In this document: positions 10,437-22,900 of the stretch, one piece after another
Position numbering within the stretch: position 1 is the stretch's first letter
Layout: every line of letters starts with the position of its first letter
NCBI RefSeq assembly: GCF_041734735.1
Contig: NC_134878.1
Coordinates: 3,139,001 to 3,203,000, forward strand
Source: Babylonia areolata
Taxonomy: Eukaryota > Mollusca > Gastropoda > Neogastropoda > Buccinidae
Length of the DNA stretch: 64,000 nucleotides
Direction: 5' to 3'
The notes under the pieces: model-generated
Databases searched by the model: none
What the model was told of the DNA's origin: nothing
What the model saw: only the letters and a program-made list of their open reading frames with translations
Made by a program: the position numbers and the translations under genes

Positions 10437-11490
10437 GGACAGATACAATTTGGACACAAATCAGCTAAAGAAATATAGACCTGTCTCTAAACGTTCTAAA
10501 GCACAATTTGGACACAAATCAGCTAAAGAACTATACACCTGTCTCCAATCTTTCTTTCATTTCTAAAATCATTGAAAAAGTTGTGTTACATCAGCTCCAG
10601 GAACATCTTGATGAAAACGGCCTGTCAGTCAGCTTATCGGAAAAGCCATAGCACAGAAACAGCCCTTCTTTCGGTCACAGATAGTCTCCTCTCAAACACA
10701 GACAAAAGACTTAGATCTGTAGTGGCATTTTTAGATCTATCAGTGGCATTTGATACAATTGACCACCAAATTCATATCAATCGTCTTTGCACTACCTTTG
10801 GCATTAAATCTACTGCTTTAAAATGGTTTTCTTCATATCTTTCAAATCGTCAACTCAAGATTAAAGTAAAACATAGCACCTCTAAAGTCATTCCTCTTGT
10901 GTTTGGTGTCCCTCAGGGATCAGTCTTATGGCCTATCTTGTTCACTTTGTACACTCAGCCTTTTTCTGACATTTTCAAAAGGCACTCATTTGCTTACCAT
11001 AAATATGCAGAAGACACAGAATTATAAAAAGCCGTTCCACCATCTGATTTTAAAACAGTCATTACTGAATTGGAAGCTTGTGTAGCTGATGTAAAAACAT
11101 GGATGGACAGAAACAAGCTAAAGCTCAATGAAGACAAAACCGAACTCTTAGCCGTTGGAGACCTAACTCGTCTTAAGGCAGCAGAAAAGGACCCAGTTAC
11201 GTTTGGCCCTGCTTCAGTAGCATATCAAACATCAGCCAAATACCTGGGTGTATATCTCAATCAAATCTTGACTATGAACGACCAGATTTCATTCTTGTGT
11301 CACTCATGTAATTTTCATCTCCGAAGGCTAGCCTCAGTCAGACCCTACATAACAGAAAAATATGGCTCAGTTGGTTTCCTCTTTTGTCCTGTCCAGACTG
11401 GATTACTGCAATTCCACTCTTGCAGGTTTACCATCTTCCTCCATCAACAGATTACAGAAAATTCAGACTGATCTACATTAGTCCATCAGC
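10437..11490 (+). mobile_element. L2-like LINE RT fragment (plus), broken
   Basis: Starts at the RT fingers (motif LKNYTPVSNLSFISKIIEKV), then QSAYRKSHSTETALLS, FLDLSVAFDTIDH, GVPQGSVLWPILF and a C-terminal segment LNEDKTELLAVG. The catalytic YADD box reads YAED and the frame is lost near 11025, so it is inactive. A 57-bp block around acaatttggacacaaatcag is duplicated at its 5' edge (about 10445 and 10502). It is head-to-head with the minus copy at 9862-10436. Confidence 0.82.
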
Positions 11491-11499
11491 CAGCAGGTT

Positions 11500-11768
11500 A
11501 ATCTATTATGTACACACACCAGAGGCCCGTGGAAACGAAACATGTCCCTCAACACACAGAAATCAAACTCAAGCGGACAGAAAATGTCATGTTTTCTAAT
11601 GAGTAATACAATAGTCATAAACATGTTCTGTGGTGAAACGGACCACATTGATTTGTAATTACTCCTGCAGCGGCTGGTACTACGTACTATACAGCTATTT
11701 TATGCTGAAGCCTTTTTTTTTACTTTTCAGCTTTGGGCCTGTCTGGGATTTGAAGTTGCATACTTATG

Positions 11769-11801
<33 letters not shown>

Positions 11802-12366
11802 CAAAAAGCAACAAAAATAAAAAATAAAGAATAAAAAAAAAAAAACAAGAACAAAAAACCCAATGAAGAAGGACGGGTAAGTTAAATAACATAAGAAAGA
11901 GAGAGCAGGGCAACTGCATGGTAAGTTTTACAAAATGAATTCATGAATGATTTGATGAAAGACTGTGGGGAAGAAAGAAAGACACGAAGAAACAAACATG
12001 ATGTCTGTCTGTGTCTGTGTCTGTGAGCGCGCGCGTGCGCGTACTTATGTTTGCTTGCTGAAGACTTTTGTTTTGTAAACGCTCGAAAAAAGTTCAGTGG
12101 ATGAGTCAAGAACTCATGTGGTCACCTTCATGTACAACTGTGACTCTCCCATGATAAAAACAGAGAAAAAAGAAAAAAAAAAAGTCCATTGAAAAGGGTG
12201 ATTACTGGGAATACGGAATGACCCACTGATCTAAAAGATTCTATTTTTAGGACAGTGGGTTATGACCCTTCTCTCTGAAAGGGAGCAAACAAGGGTAGCG
12301 ACAACAACACAGGGAGGGGTTTTTTGATAGCCTCCCCTACATGCACCACGGTCGGACCTTTCTCAC

Positions 12367-12405
<39 letters not shown>

Positions 12406-12420
12406 AACAATCAAACAATT
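11500..12420. other. Intergenic sequence with simple repeats
   Basis: No gene was recognised. It holds an (AG)n tract at about 11777-11800, an A-rich stretch at about 11800-11870 and an (AC)n tract at about 12368-12401. Confidence 0.6.
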
Positions 12421-15400
12421 CTTTATCTATTAGTCTAATGCTTCTTTTAGGATGAAATGTTTTGTATAATTATACTTGAACTGTACGCTGTTTGAAATCC
12501 TGTTCATCGATCCGTGTGGGTTAAGACTTTGCATGCGTGGCTTATTGGCAAGACAGATTGTACTGGTCAGGTTTCTTCTTCCAGCAAGCATTCAACCTAC
12601 TCTTGAAGGCATTTACAGAAGGTGCAAGGACCACTTCGTCTGGGAGACTGTTCCACGTTTTGGTGATTCTTTCGCTGAAGAAGTGTTTCCTGGTATCACA
12701 GTGGGCATGGTGCAACATTTTCATTGCATTACCTCTGGTGCCTGTATCCTCGGGAGTTTCAAGCTTTGGTTTTTCGGTCTTGTAGATTCTGTGGACATAT
12801 TTGAAGGTGTCGATCATATCCCCTCTGAAACGTCTGTGTTCCAAGCTAGGCAGGCCAAGTCGCTCCAGTCTTGCTGGGTATGGCAGTTCACTGATTGAGG
12901 AGATCAACTTTGTGGCTCAGCGCTGCACATCCTCTAGTTGTTTGCATATTGTTTTATGTCAGGGTTGCCACACAGTTTGTCCATACTCGAGGATAGGCCT
13001 TGCTAGTGTCTTGTACAGCTGGATGAAGAGTTTGCAGTCTAAGAACTCAAAAGTTCTGCGGATGACGCCTATGACACTGTTTGCTCTTGATGTGTCGTTG
13101 TCAACGTGTTGCTTAAATTTGAGGTCGTTGTCAACATGAACGCCGAGATCCACTTCCACCTCACTTTCTGCCAGGGGTATTTCTCTGCTGGTTCCGGTTT
13201 CAGCGTCTGTGTGCTTCATATGGTACGTTGCTTCTGATTTCCGTGTGCCGAGTTTCATCAGTTTGCATTAGTAATTCTGTAGGTGGAACCTCAGAAGCCA
13301 ATTGTCCGACCATTTCTGAAGACTGTCTAGGTCCTGTTGGAGTGATGCGGTTGATTCTTGGTCATCGCTTGCGGCATACAACTTTGTGTCATCTGCAAAT
13401 AGTTTGACAGTGTTTTGTATAAGTTTCGGCAGGTCATTGATGTAGATGACAAACAGGATCGGTCCTAACACATTACCTTGTGGGATACCGCTTGTGACTG
13501 CAGCCTCCTCAGAGAACGTTCCCTTAATTCTAACTCGCTGCTTTCGATCACCAAGGAAGGCTGCTATCTAGTTGAGTATTGGGCCTTTTATTCCGTGGGC
13601 TTCAACTTTGCTCAGCAGACGACGGTGCGGTACGGTGTCAAAGGCTTTTTGAAAGTCCATATAGTCGACGTCAGTGCTGCTGCCAGAGTCGATGAGTCTG
13701 GTCCATTCGTCGAGAGCTTCCAGTAGATTTGTCACACATGATTTCCCCTGGACAAACCCATGTTGCTCCTCACATAGTAGCTCATTGCGTTGTAGGTGAT
13801 TCATTATTTGTTCTCTCAGAAGTGTTTCCATTGCCTTGCACAGGATGCAGGTTAGGCTGACAGGGCGATAGTTTCCCGGTTGCTGTCGGCTTCCTTTCCT
13901 CTTGTAAACAGGGGTGACTGTGGCTTCTTTCCAATCAGTTGGTATTTCCCCACGGTCCAGAGTGAGGCAGAACAGATGCGCTATTGGACGTGCTAATGAG
14001 TCTGTAGCCTTGGCCAACACCATGGTGTGGATTCCGTCAGGTCCGGGTGCCTTACTGTTTTGAAGTTCTTTTTTCACATCCACTTCGGTGATGTTCATCT
14101 GTTGGACTTGGGAAGTGGTGGTAGGTGTTCCATTTTTTTCCTGGGTGAAGACGCTGTGAAAAAAGTCGTTTAGTACGTTTGCCTTTTCTTTGTCAGTCGT
14201 CGTTTTCCTTCCGTCTGCTTTTTTCAGATCTGCAATGCCTGACCTGCATTTTGTTTTCGACTTGACGTATGACCAGAAGACTTCACTGTTTTTCTTTGTG
14301 TTGGCTGCTACATTTTTCTCTCTACCTCTCTTCGCTTTATGGCACGCTCTACTGGCTTGGTTGTTTGCGCGTCAGTATTCTTGTTCGTCCTGAGGATCTC
14401 GCGATATTTCCCATTTCCTGTAGAGTCTATGTTTGTTTCGAACAGAGTCCAGTGTTTTCAGGTCCATCCACTTCTTGGTTGTTCTTCCGGATGTCATCAC
14501 TGTCGGGATGTGCTTCTCCACAGCTTTCTGGTTCTCTTCCTTGATGGTTTTCCAAGTTTCTTCGACCGATTTGTTGGAGAGTAGTTCATCCCAGTCTGCT
14601 TCAGCGAGTTCCGAATTTATTCCAGCATAGTTTCCCTCGTCAAACTTTGTCTTCTTCCTTGCCGGTTCTCTCCTTGCGTATGAGCATGAGAAGCTGATGA
14701 TGAATGGGGTCACATGGTCGCTTTTTCCTAGTCCGGCTTGTGTTGTGATACGGTCTATCATCTCATCTCTGTTGGTGAAGACTAAGTCGTCTAAACTGGG
14801 GTTTTGTCCTCGACTGATTCTTGTTGGCTCCTTCCGGTGCTGGATGAAATATGCATCTTTGCTGGCTTTGAGGAATTTCTGGCTTGGTGTTCCTTCCTGC
14901 GGTTTCATGTCTCATTTTGCCAATCGATTTCCGGGTGGTTGAAGTCACCCATCACGAGGATGTGGGAGTGCTGTTTCTGCTTACCCAGATTTTTTTTTTT
15001 ATCAGTTTGTTGAGTTTTGCTGTGTTTTCCTAAGGGGAGTTTGGGCTTCTGTAGTCCAAGCAGGTAGTTTATCTGAAGCATCCAGATGGCATTCGACTGA
15101 TATTTGCTTTTCGAAGTCGTTATCTCCAACTTCTGTCTGAGAAGCTCTTAGGTTGCTGTCTACATATAAACACATTCCTCGTCCTCGCTTGTCTGTGAGG
15201 TTGTGAAAAAGGTCGTAACCATCCATAGCTACCTCGCACTCCTGTACTGCATATCTTGGGTTCTTCGGTTTGACTTCAGTGATTCCACGGAAGATCTGAA
15301 CATCACTTGAATTACTGATGGTTTGTAAATGTTGACGAGGGCTTGTAGCTCACTCCTTTTGTTTAGCAATGAATCTACGTTGCTGTAGAGGCACGTACGT

Positions 15401-16600
15401 GGTTTCAGGGAAGCGTTCGCCGTGTTGTTCTGGTGGTTGGACGAACGTTTAAAAGCTGATGAAGATGAAGAAGTTTTAAAACTTTGTACATTGGGGATTG
15501 AGAGTTTCGTTACCCCGAACCTCCCTTGGCCGCCTGATCTGGCGGTTTCCCGAGGAAGACCACGCGCTTGTTGCGCCTCATCCACTTCACTTTGTCGTCC
15601 CCCGACGCCTGGGTCCTCTTTTACTTGAAGCTCATTGTAGAGTGCTGTCTCTTCCTTGCGTTCGGCAGGGGTCAAATCCTTTCTCATGCTGATGCCAGAG
15701 ATGGGGGTTGCAGCGGTAGTGTCCTTGTTATCTTGTTCCTTCCTCTTGTTATGGTAGGCACACACAGTCTCGTCTCTCTGTGTCATTGTGGCGAAGGTTA
15801 GTCTCACTGGTCTCGGGGGGCCTTCGTATTCCTTCTCTTCGACTTGCCCATTCTTCTGATGTCCGTTGGATGGTAGGGGATATTCAGATCCTTCAGGATT
15901 TTCTTTGCGGTCTCTGTGTCTTCTTCCTTCCTATCCAATGATTAAGTGGCGGTGCTCTCTTTGATTTTGAAGATGATTAGATTGGTGTTTCTTCGGCTCT
16001 TGTCTTCCATTTCGGCTACCTTTTCTTCTGTCTTGCTCTCCACGATGTCAGCGATTTGACTCTCCGTAGGACCGCCTCAGTGTACTGCTGCCTGCTGCGT
16101 GGTCCGTGATATTTTTGATAGCTTCATCTGTGATGTCTTTAATTTTCTCAACCATTTTCTGGGGGAGGTCACCTTCTGATATCTGGTTCACGGTGGCGGC
16201 GACTGCATCCACGTTCTTTGGGAGCTGGGCAACGTCTGTCCTCAGGTTTTCCATACCATTGAGAAACTTGTGAATAACCCAGCTGCAGGATTGTCCACAG
16301 TACCAGTGCAGTTGTGGAGTGGGCTTTTCACTGTCTTTCTTAATGGCCTTGTAAGTTGTGTCATCAATGTCGACACAGGCGGTGTGGAACCACAACTCAC
16401 ATATCTCGCACTGGAGTGCCTTGTCTCGGGTACCAACTAGAATTCTGCAGTGACCACAATTATTGTTCTGGTTGGATTGTGTGCGGTCATCGCCTGTACT
16501 TGATCCTTTGCGACCCCGGCTTTAAACTTGTCTCGGACATAGTGCGCTTCTTATCAGTCATGGTTTTTATTTCTGCATGCTACAAAAAGTGAATCGCACT
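12420..16600 (-). mobile_element. Nearly full-length CR1-like LINE
   Basis: On the minus strand ORF1 starts at ATG 16559-16561 and encodes a PHD-like finger (CGHCRILVG ... CEICELWFHTACVDI ... WYCGQSC) and a helical region to about 16048. ORF2 has the endonuclease (SNVDSLLNKRSEL near 15350, MGDFNHPEIDW near 14940), the RT (KAPGPDGIHTMVLAKA, NYRPVSLTCILCK, LGPILFVIYINDLP, FADDTKLYA) and the C-terminal LPYPARLERLGLPSLEHRRF segment ending at a stop at 12542. A PHD-type ORF1 with this C-terminus fits the CR1 clade. Several frame changes make it inactive. The exact ends are approximate; the 3' end meets an (AC)n tract near 12400. Confidence 0.88.
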
Positions 16601-16965
16601 CACCTCTAGGATCATGTGTGGCAGTGTATCATGTGCTGGGTTGTCCTGTGTGGCAGGGTTTACAGTGTATCGTACTCCACTTCGAAGACAACAGGAGGGT
16701 AGGCAAGTTTTGGTTGTGCAAAAAGGTTCTTTGCTGACTACGTAACAACAGCATGCACTAAATAAAATAATTATGCTTGTGTTGGCAAGGATTTTGTCAT
16801 ATATGTGAATGTGAATGAGATGAGCATGGTGTATTTTTGTCCGAGCATTTATGTTCATGTGTGTGTGTGTGTGTGAAATAGAAATGCAGTTGTGTATTTC
16901 ATTATCACAATGTTCTTGTATATATATATTCATTTTGTTTGTCGTTGTCGCTTTTCATCTGCTTG

Positions 16966-17003
<38 letters not shown>

Positions 17004-17380
17004 CTGTATTTTTTCTCAGTCTTTTCATTTTTTTTCATTGATGGCTTGATGTAAAAAAGCAATTGTTGCTTATTCAATTTACCATCATGAAATAAAATCT
17101 TGACTTGACATGACATGACTTGACTGACTTGACACACACACACTGTCACACCACACGGATAATACGCACACAACTGATGGTTCTGCTACTTCCAAGATCT
17201 CGGGGGATGTGGGGGCGGGGATGGGGTTGGTCTTTTATTTCTATTTTCTTTACCATATCTGTTTTATTCTATTTCCATTTTTTCTTTTTTTAAATTTTTT
17301 CTATCTATTTTATTCATGGAAGTCTGAAACTCTCTCGCTCGCTCGCTCTCTCTAAGTTAAGTTTATAACTACCGTATCCA
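16600..17380. other. Intergenic sequence with simple repeats
   Basis: Contains a (CT)n tract at about 16967-16999 and a short array of tgact/tgacatg units at about 17100-17135. No coding sequence was recognised. The first 100 bases may be the 5' UTR of the CR1-like LINE. Confidence 0.5.
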
Positions 17381-17384
17381 TCTA

Positions 17385-18850
17385 AAACAGACAGGAGCCC
17401 GTGGACTGGATGGCATCGACAGCAGAATTCTCAAACTAGCCGCTCCAGTTATCAGTCACGGATACGTTAACGTACATTTATAACTGATCTGTGCATGGAC
17501 AAAAACTACTTTCCGAACCCATTTAAGAAACTGCAAAAGTTATTCCTACTGATTTACAAATCAGGGGACACCTCCGATCCTTCAAACTATCGGCCAGTTT
17601 CTATTATTTCTGTTCTTTCGAAACCACTAGAAAAGCACATAAACAAACATTTCTCATCACGTTCATGTCAATGAGCTTTTACATCCAGCTCAGTCTGGTT
17701 TTAGAGAAAAACACTCATGCCACACAGCATTAGTCAATCTTATAGATGACTGGCTTGCAAATATCAATGATGACAACAGATACTGCGGTGTTCTACTGAT
17801 TTGTTGATTTGAGAAAAAAAGCATTTGACGTGATAGACCATAAACTCTTACTTAGAAAACGTGAACTTTATGGACTGGCAACCATCAGTAGTCTTAGTTT
17901 ACTCCAATCATATCTCACAAACAGGCAACAATGGGTTCATCAGTCTCTGCGCTAGCAGCACTTGACTATGGCGTTCCTCAAGGGTATATTTTAGGCCCTT
18001 TACTATTCTCAATATACATAAATGTCCTGCCTCTCCATTTAACATCCGTATGCGAACTCTTTGCGGATGATACAACAATCCACACATCCCATACTGATAT
18101 TAACGCTCTTGCTAAAGACTTACAAGTAAGTACTAATGAACTCGTTCAATTGACTGAACTTAACCACATGTCTCTTCATCCACTAAAAACAAATGCATGT
18201 TGATCACCACCACCAGACAAAAGAGGCAAAACACTATCGATAAGTTTCCTTCCATCCAACTTAAAAATGAACCTATTGAACAGGTTAGTGATGATAAGGT
18301 TCTGGGAGTCATATTAGACAACAATCTCACTTGAATTCCTCACATAACTTCCCTTTGCAAAAAGACAGCCCAGAAGAACCATCAACTGTCCAAAATAAAG
18401 CACTTCCTTGTCCTCCACTCACGGAAACTGTTTTTTCAAGCACATATCCAATCTACAATAGATTACGCATCAACACTGTGGGACTCCGCCAGTGCGAATA
18501 CCATGAAGCTATTACTAAATCTTCATAAACGGGGGCTCAAGCTGGTACTCCTAAAAAAAAGAGACTTCCCTATTGGACTCAGACTATAAACAAGCGAATA
18601 TTCTCCCTCTAGTCCATAGATTAGAGTACAACAAAGGAACAGCAATGCTCAAGATTATGACAGGAAATGCACCACCAACACTGATAAACAAATTATCTGT
18701 GAATTCATCAAGGAATCCCTTAACTGAATTGATTTGTCAGTCAAATCCAGTTTGGTTTACTCAGGCGCTACTCTATGGAACTCGTGCAGTCCCAGCAACA
18801 ATTAAACAACACCACTGCCCTCCTACCTTAAAAAAAAAACAACAAAAAAA
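17385..18850 (+). mobile_element. LINE RT fragment (plus), heavily decayed
   Basis: Starts at RGLDGIDSRILKLAAP and continues through LIYKSGDTSDPSNYRPVSII, AQSGFREKHSCHTALVNLI, KAFDVIDHKLLLRK, the FADDTTIHTSH catalytic box (about 18058-18090) and a VFSGATLW-type C-terminal segment (about 18755-18780, decayed). At least six frame changes or stops are present. The clade is uncertain. The following A-rich stretch (18830-18860) may mark its end or a decayed 3' UTR. Confidence 0.75.
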
Positions 18851-18859
18851 AACAACCTT

Positions 18860-19333
18860 TCCCACTTATGACAGTGTAATGTATTGTCCACTTTGTTCAT
18901 ACCGATTGACTCTTGGTGTGTGCGGCTGCCCAGGTCCCCCCACTCCCCCACCTCATCATATTATATTGTATCCCTGTTTTTTATGTGTGTGAATTGAAGT
19001 ACTATTTTATAATATTTCATTCGTTTGTAATGCATGTTACTTCTGTTTGCTTCTTCGGTTCTTTCATTTCTTTCCATTAAATGTAGTTATATTCATGTAG
19101 TAGTTGCCAGTTGCTCTATTGTCAATTCGATGTATTGGTGTATGTGTACCGATAAGCGCATAGTCCTTATATCTATCTATATATTATATATATATACACG
19201 TGTGTGTGTGCGTGTGTGTGTGTGTGTGTGTGTTGATTAGATGATACAATGCATGCTACTTTGTCTGACCTGCTGTTCTCCATCACATGTTCCATGTAAT
19301 ATGAGGTTATCTATTCATTAGTTGATATTGTTT

Positions 19334-19368
<35 letters not shown>

Positions 19369-19620
19369 CACACACACACACACACACGTATATATATATA
19401 TATATATATTTTTTTTTTAACACAATACTGAATTATATACAATATCACACACACACACACACACACACACCATCATAGCATCCAGTCACATTCATTCAAA
19501 AGCTGAGATATAGCATCACAGCCATCGTACATTAACGTCCAAGATCAGATGTCTATGCACGTGCAAGATCAGATGTGTACGCGTGCACATGTATAAATAA
19601 GAATGGTGTAAATAAAGTAT
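18860..19620. other. Intergenic sequence with microsatellites
   Basis: Contains (GT)n at about 19200-19232, (CT)n at 19336-19366, (CA)n at 19367-19387, (TA)n at 19390-19408 and (CA)n at about 19446-19470. It ends just upstream of the presumed NUP153 promoter. Confidence 0.6.
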
Positions 19621-19742
19621 TTGAATGTGGTCGCACCTCCTTTCATTTGTAACATGGAGTTATCTTTCTTCGCGGAAATGACCTTTGAATTTCGAAACAT
19701 ACCATGTGACCCAGATATCTGCCAATCGAACCCAGTACTATT

Positions 19743-19755
19743 GCCGCCATCTTTT
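19743..19755 (-). promoter_or_regulatory. YY1-like motif upstream of NUP153
   Basis: The sequence gccgccatctttt, on the minus strand aaaagatggcggc, matches the YY1 core AAGATGGCGGC. It lies about 100 bp before the NUP153 start codon. Such sites are common near the transcription start of housekeeping genes without a TATA box. The transcription start itself cannot be seen. Confidence 0.45.
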
Positions 19756-19854
19756 CTGTGAAATAATCGGGAAGAACGAAATAAAATTTGGTTATTGTTT
19801 ACATCAGCCCAAGCCTCAGAGTAACAATTGTTCTTTCAAATACTGCTTGGTACG

Positions 19855-19929
19855 ATGGCATCAAAAGGTGGTGGGAAAATAAGAAACAAAGGGGAACATT
19901 CCCCAGTGAAGCCATACGAGCAGCCAAAG
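19855..19929 (+). CDS. NUP153: NUP153 exon 1 (start codon)
   Basis: The ATG at 19855 opens MASKGGGKIRNKGEHS and the exon ends KPYEQPK before the donor gtgaga at 19930. Vertebrate NUP153 also starts MASG..GGGKIR and has IKPYQQ before the first intron, which supports this start. Two other frames are open here but show no family similarity. Confidence 0.85.
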
Positions 19930-22900
19930 GTGAGACGAAAGTTGTACACGTGAGACGCTGGTACTGTCGGAGGTTTACGTCATTTCGTGTGAATGGGTTT
20001 TGTTTCCGAGAAATGATCAATACAAATTCATGTAAAAAAAATATATAAAAAAATAAGGATAGTAGAAAAAATGTTGGGGTTTGTGACTTCCCAATTTTAA
20101 GGTAATGTCATGGAAACTGGAAACAGCTTCAGCAGGTTTTTTCCGTCTGAAATTTAAATCGTGACCGTAGTGATTCACAGAAACACGATGCGTGTAAGTC
20201 CGGATTTTGTCTTCTCATTCTGTATCCAAGTCATCAGAGGAAGGTTGATCACATTGTGTCTGTTATCAAAATCACATACAGAAAGCAAATTATGTCGCAG
20301 ACGCATTGTCTCTGCCCCCCTCGCCAGTCCCAGTGACCTGATACAGACCATGTAGTAGTAGTACTAGTGGTGGTGTGTGTCCATCGAGATCGATGATGAC
20401 CATCGTTGTCATCCAGCTGGGGGATGGGGGGAGGGTGGTGGTGGGGTGGGGGGGAGGATGCTCATGAATCTATCTGTGAATGCGCAGATGGCTGAATAGT
20501 CCAATCTGCGCACGAAATGTTCGCTGACAGTTGGGGCAGACAAAGACAGGCATATCATTGTCAGGGAGCTTGTTTGCCCGTGACTTTCTAGTAGTACTAG
20601 TAGGTTAGGGACAAAAGCAAGTTTTGAAGCTTATAAATAGCCCATACTTTGATCTCATGACACATTCTCTTACATACTTTGGTCAAGGTTCGACGCTTCA
20701 TTTACATTTTATTTATTTATCATTCGACGCTTCATTTACATTTTATTTATTCATCAAACTATCAAAAATAGTTAGGAATTTTGTAGAATTGTCCACTTGA
20801 TTCTTGAATGAGTTAATTGATGGTACTCATTTTAAATGCAGTGGCATTTGATTCCTTACTTTTGTATCTCAGTTACTGAAGCAAAATTTTCTTGTGTGAG
20901 TATTTGAACATTATACAACATTTTTTCCATCAGTATTTCTTGTGGAACTGTACTGAGGTGCAGAGAACTGATCCCAAGATACATCAACATGACCATTAAA
21001 AAGCTCATATGTCTCAATGAGATCACCATGTATCCTTCTACCCTTAAGGGAAAATAATCTTAAATAAGTTTATCGATCATTATATCTTTATAGACATGAG
21101 CCTACATTCATGTACCAGCTTTGTGGCTCTTCTCTGTACCCTCTCAATTGCAGTCAATTGTCGCTTCAGATAAGGACACCATATTGCATATATATTATTT
21201 CCATACTCCAAGTGATGTTACACCAGAGCTTTATATAGTTATAGTACTTTTACAAAAATATCACGGTCAAGATAAATAAAAGTTCTTTTGAAAAAGACTA
21301 GAGAAAAGAGAAAAAAAAAGTTCTTTTGATTATTCCAATCATTTGAACTGCTTAATTTATGCAGTTATCATGTTATGAATTTGTAGGTCAAATGAAAGAG
21401 TACTGTCGAAAGTGACTCCTAGGTCTTTTTCATTGTCACATGCAGGGATCGCGCTAGACTTTTTCAAAACGCGTGCAGCTTACGCAGAGTCGGCAAAAAA
21501 ACGCGTAAGTTTGAGTCAGAATTGCGTCAGACCTATGACACTAAATCAAAGGTTTACTCACCTATTTTCGCCGCTCATGTCGGCGCTGAAATTCACCGCA
21601 AGCCCTGACAATCAGTTCGTTGCACTGGCTCAATGCTGGACCTTCCATTGCATATTGAGTCGATTCCGTGACTGAGATACAGTGGAAAATAAAAAAACGC
21701 TAGGGCCTAGGCTAGCTGAGTAACGTTCAGCAGTCAAACAAGGCTTAACTTTCCCGCTACAGGGTCACGCCCTTTAATGACGCCACTCTGTTCCAAAACT
21801 CGTCAGCTAAGCAGTGTTGTGTGCGCGCGTACTCTGTTAATTGGCTGTAGCTGTTAAGAGTCACGTAGGCATCTCGCAGTGCTCCGCATGCACAGACACT
21901 TTGTCTTGTACCGTCTGATTCAGTATCGCAAACCAAGCTGCCAAGTCAGTCCTAAAGTTGCATTGATACGGCTTGGAGTAAAAGTTGTTTTGCGTAAGTG
22001 TCGCGCGTGAGCGCAGTGAAAATGCGTCAGCGAAAATCAAAATGCATCAAATACGCAAAAAGCATGCGTTAACGCGATCCCTGCACATGATTTTACTGTG
22101 TTTGTAGTGTTATTCATTTGCATAGTATATGTTTTGTTTGGATTTCTTCTACCAACATGCATCACTTTACATTTGTCCACAATAAAATACAGATTCCATT
22201 TCTCTGTCCAAGCCTGGAGTTTGTGTAGATCTTGCTGCAGGATGTTATTGTTGCATGTCTTCTTATATATTTTTGTATCATCAGCAAAGATTTTGCAAGA
22301 TGATTCTATGCACTCTGGAAGGTCATTAATAAATATAGTAAAAGTACTGGTCCTAGAATATTTCCCTGCTGTATTCCACTAAGAACGTCTGCCTCAAAGG
22401 AGACATGATGTGTGCTTGGGGAGTGGGTTGTGAGGGAGAGTAGACCTGTATGTTTATGTTTCCATGAACCAGCTTACTCATATCCAGTTAAGACGCATAC
22501 AGGCACACCATAACATGCATGATATCCAGTCGAGACCAGATACATTCAGGTGCACTATAACAATTAACATCCAGTCAAGATGCATTCAGGTGCACTATAA
22601 CATGCATGGTATCCAATCAAGATGCATTCAGGTGCACTATAACATGCATGGTATCCAATCAAGATGCATTCAGGTGCACTATAACATGCATGGTATCCAA
22701 TCAAGATGCATTCAGGTGCACTATAACATACATGGTATCCAATCAAGATACATTCAGGTGCACTATAACATGCATGGTATCCAATCAAGATGCATTCAGG
22801 TGCACCATAACATGCATGGTATCCAGTCAAGATACATTCAGGAGCACTATAACAATTAACATACATGGTATCCAATCAAGATGCATTCAGGTGCACTATA

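Noticed and set aside
14269-15801. Several plus-strand frames of 60-91 codons
   Set aside because: Antisense shadows of the CR1-like LINE ORF2.
19788-20048. 86-codon frame over NUP153 exon 1
   Set aside because: A different frame from MASKGGGKIR, with no family similarity; the splice donor at 19930 interrupts it.
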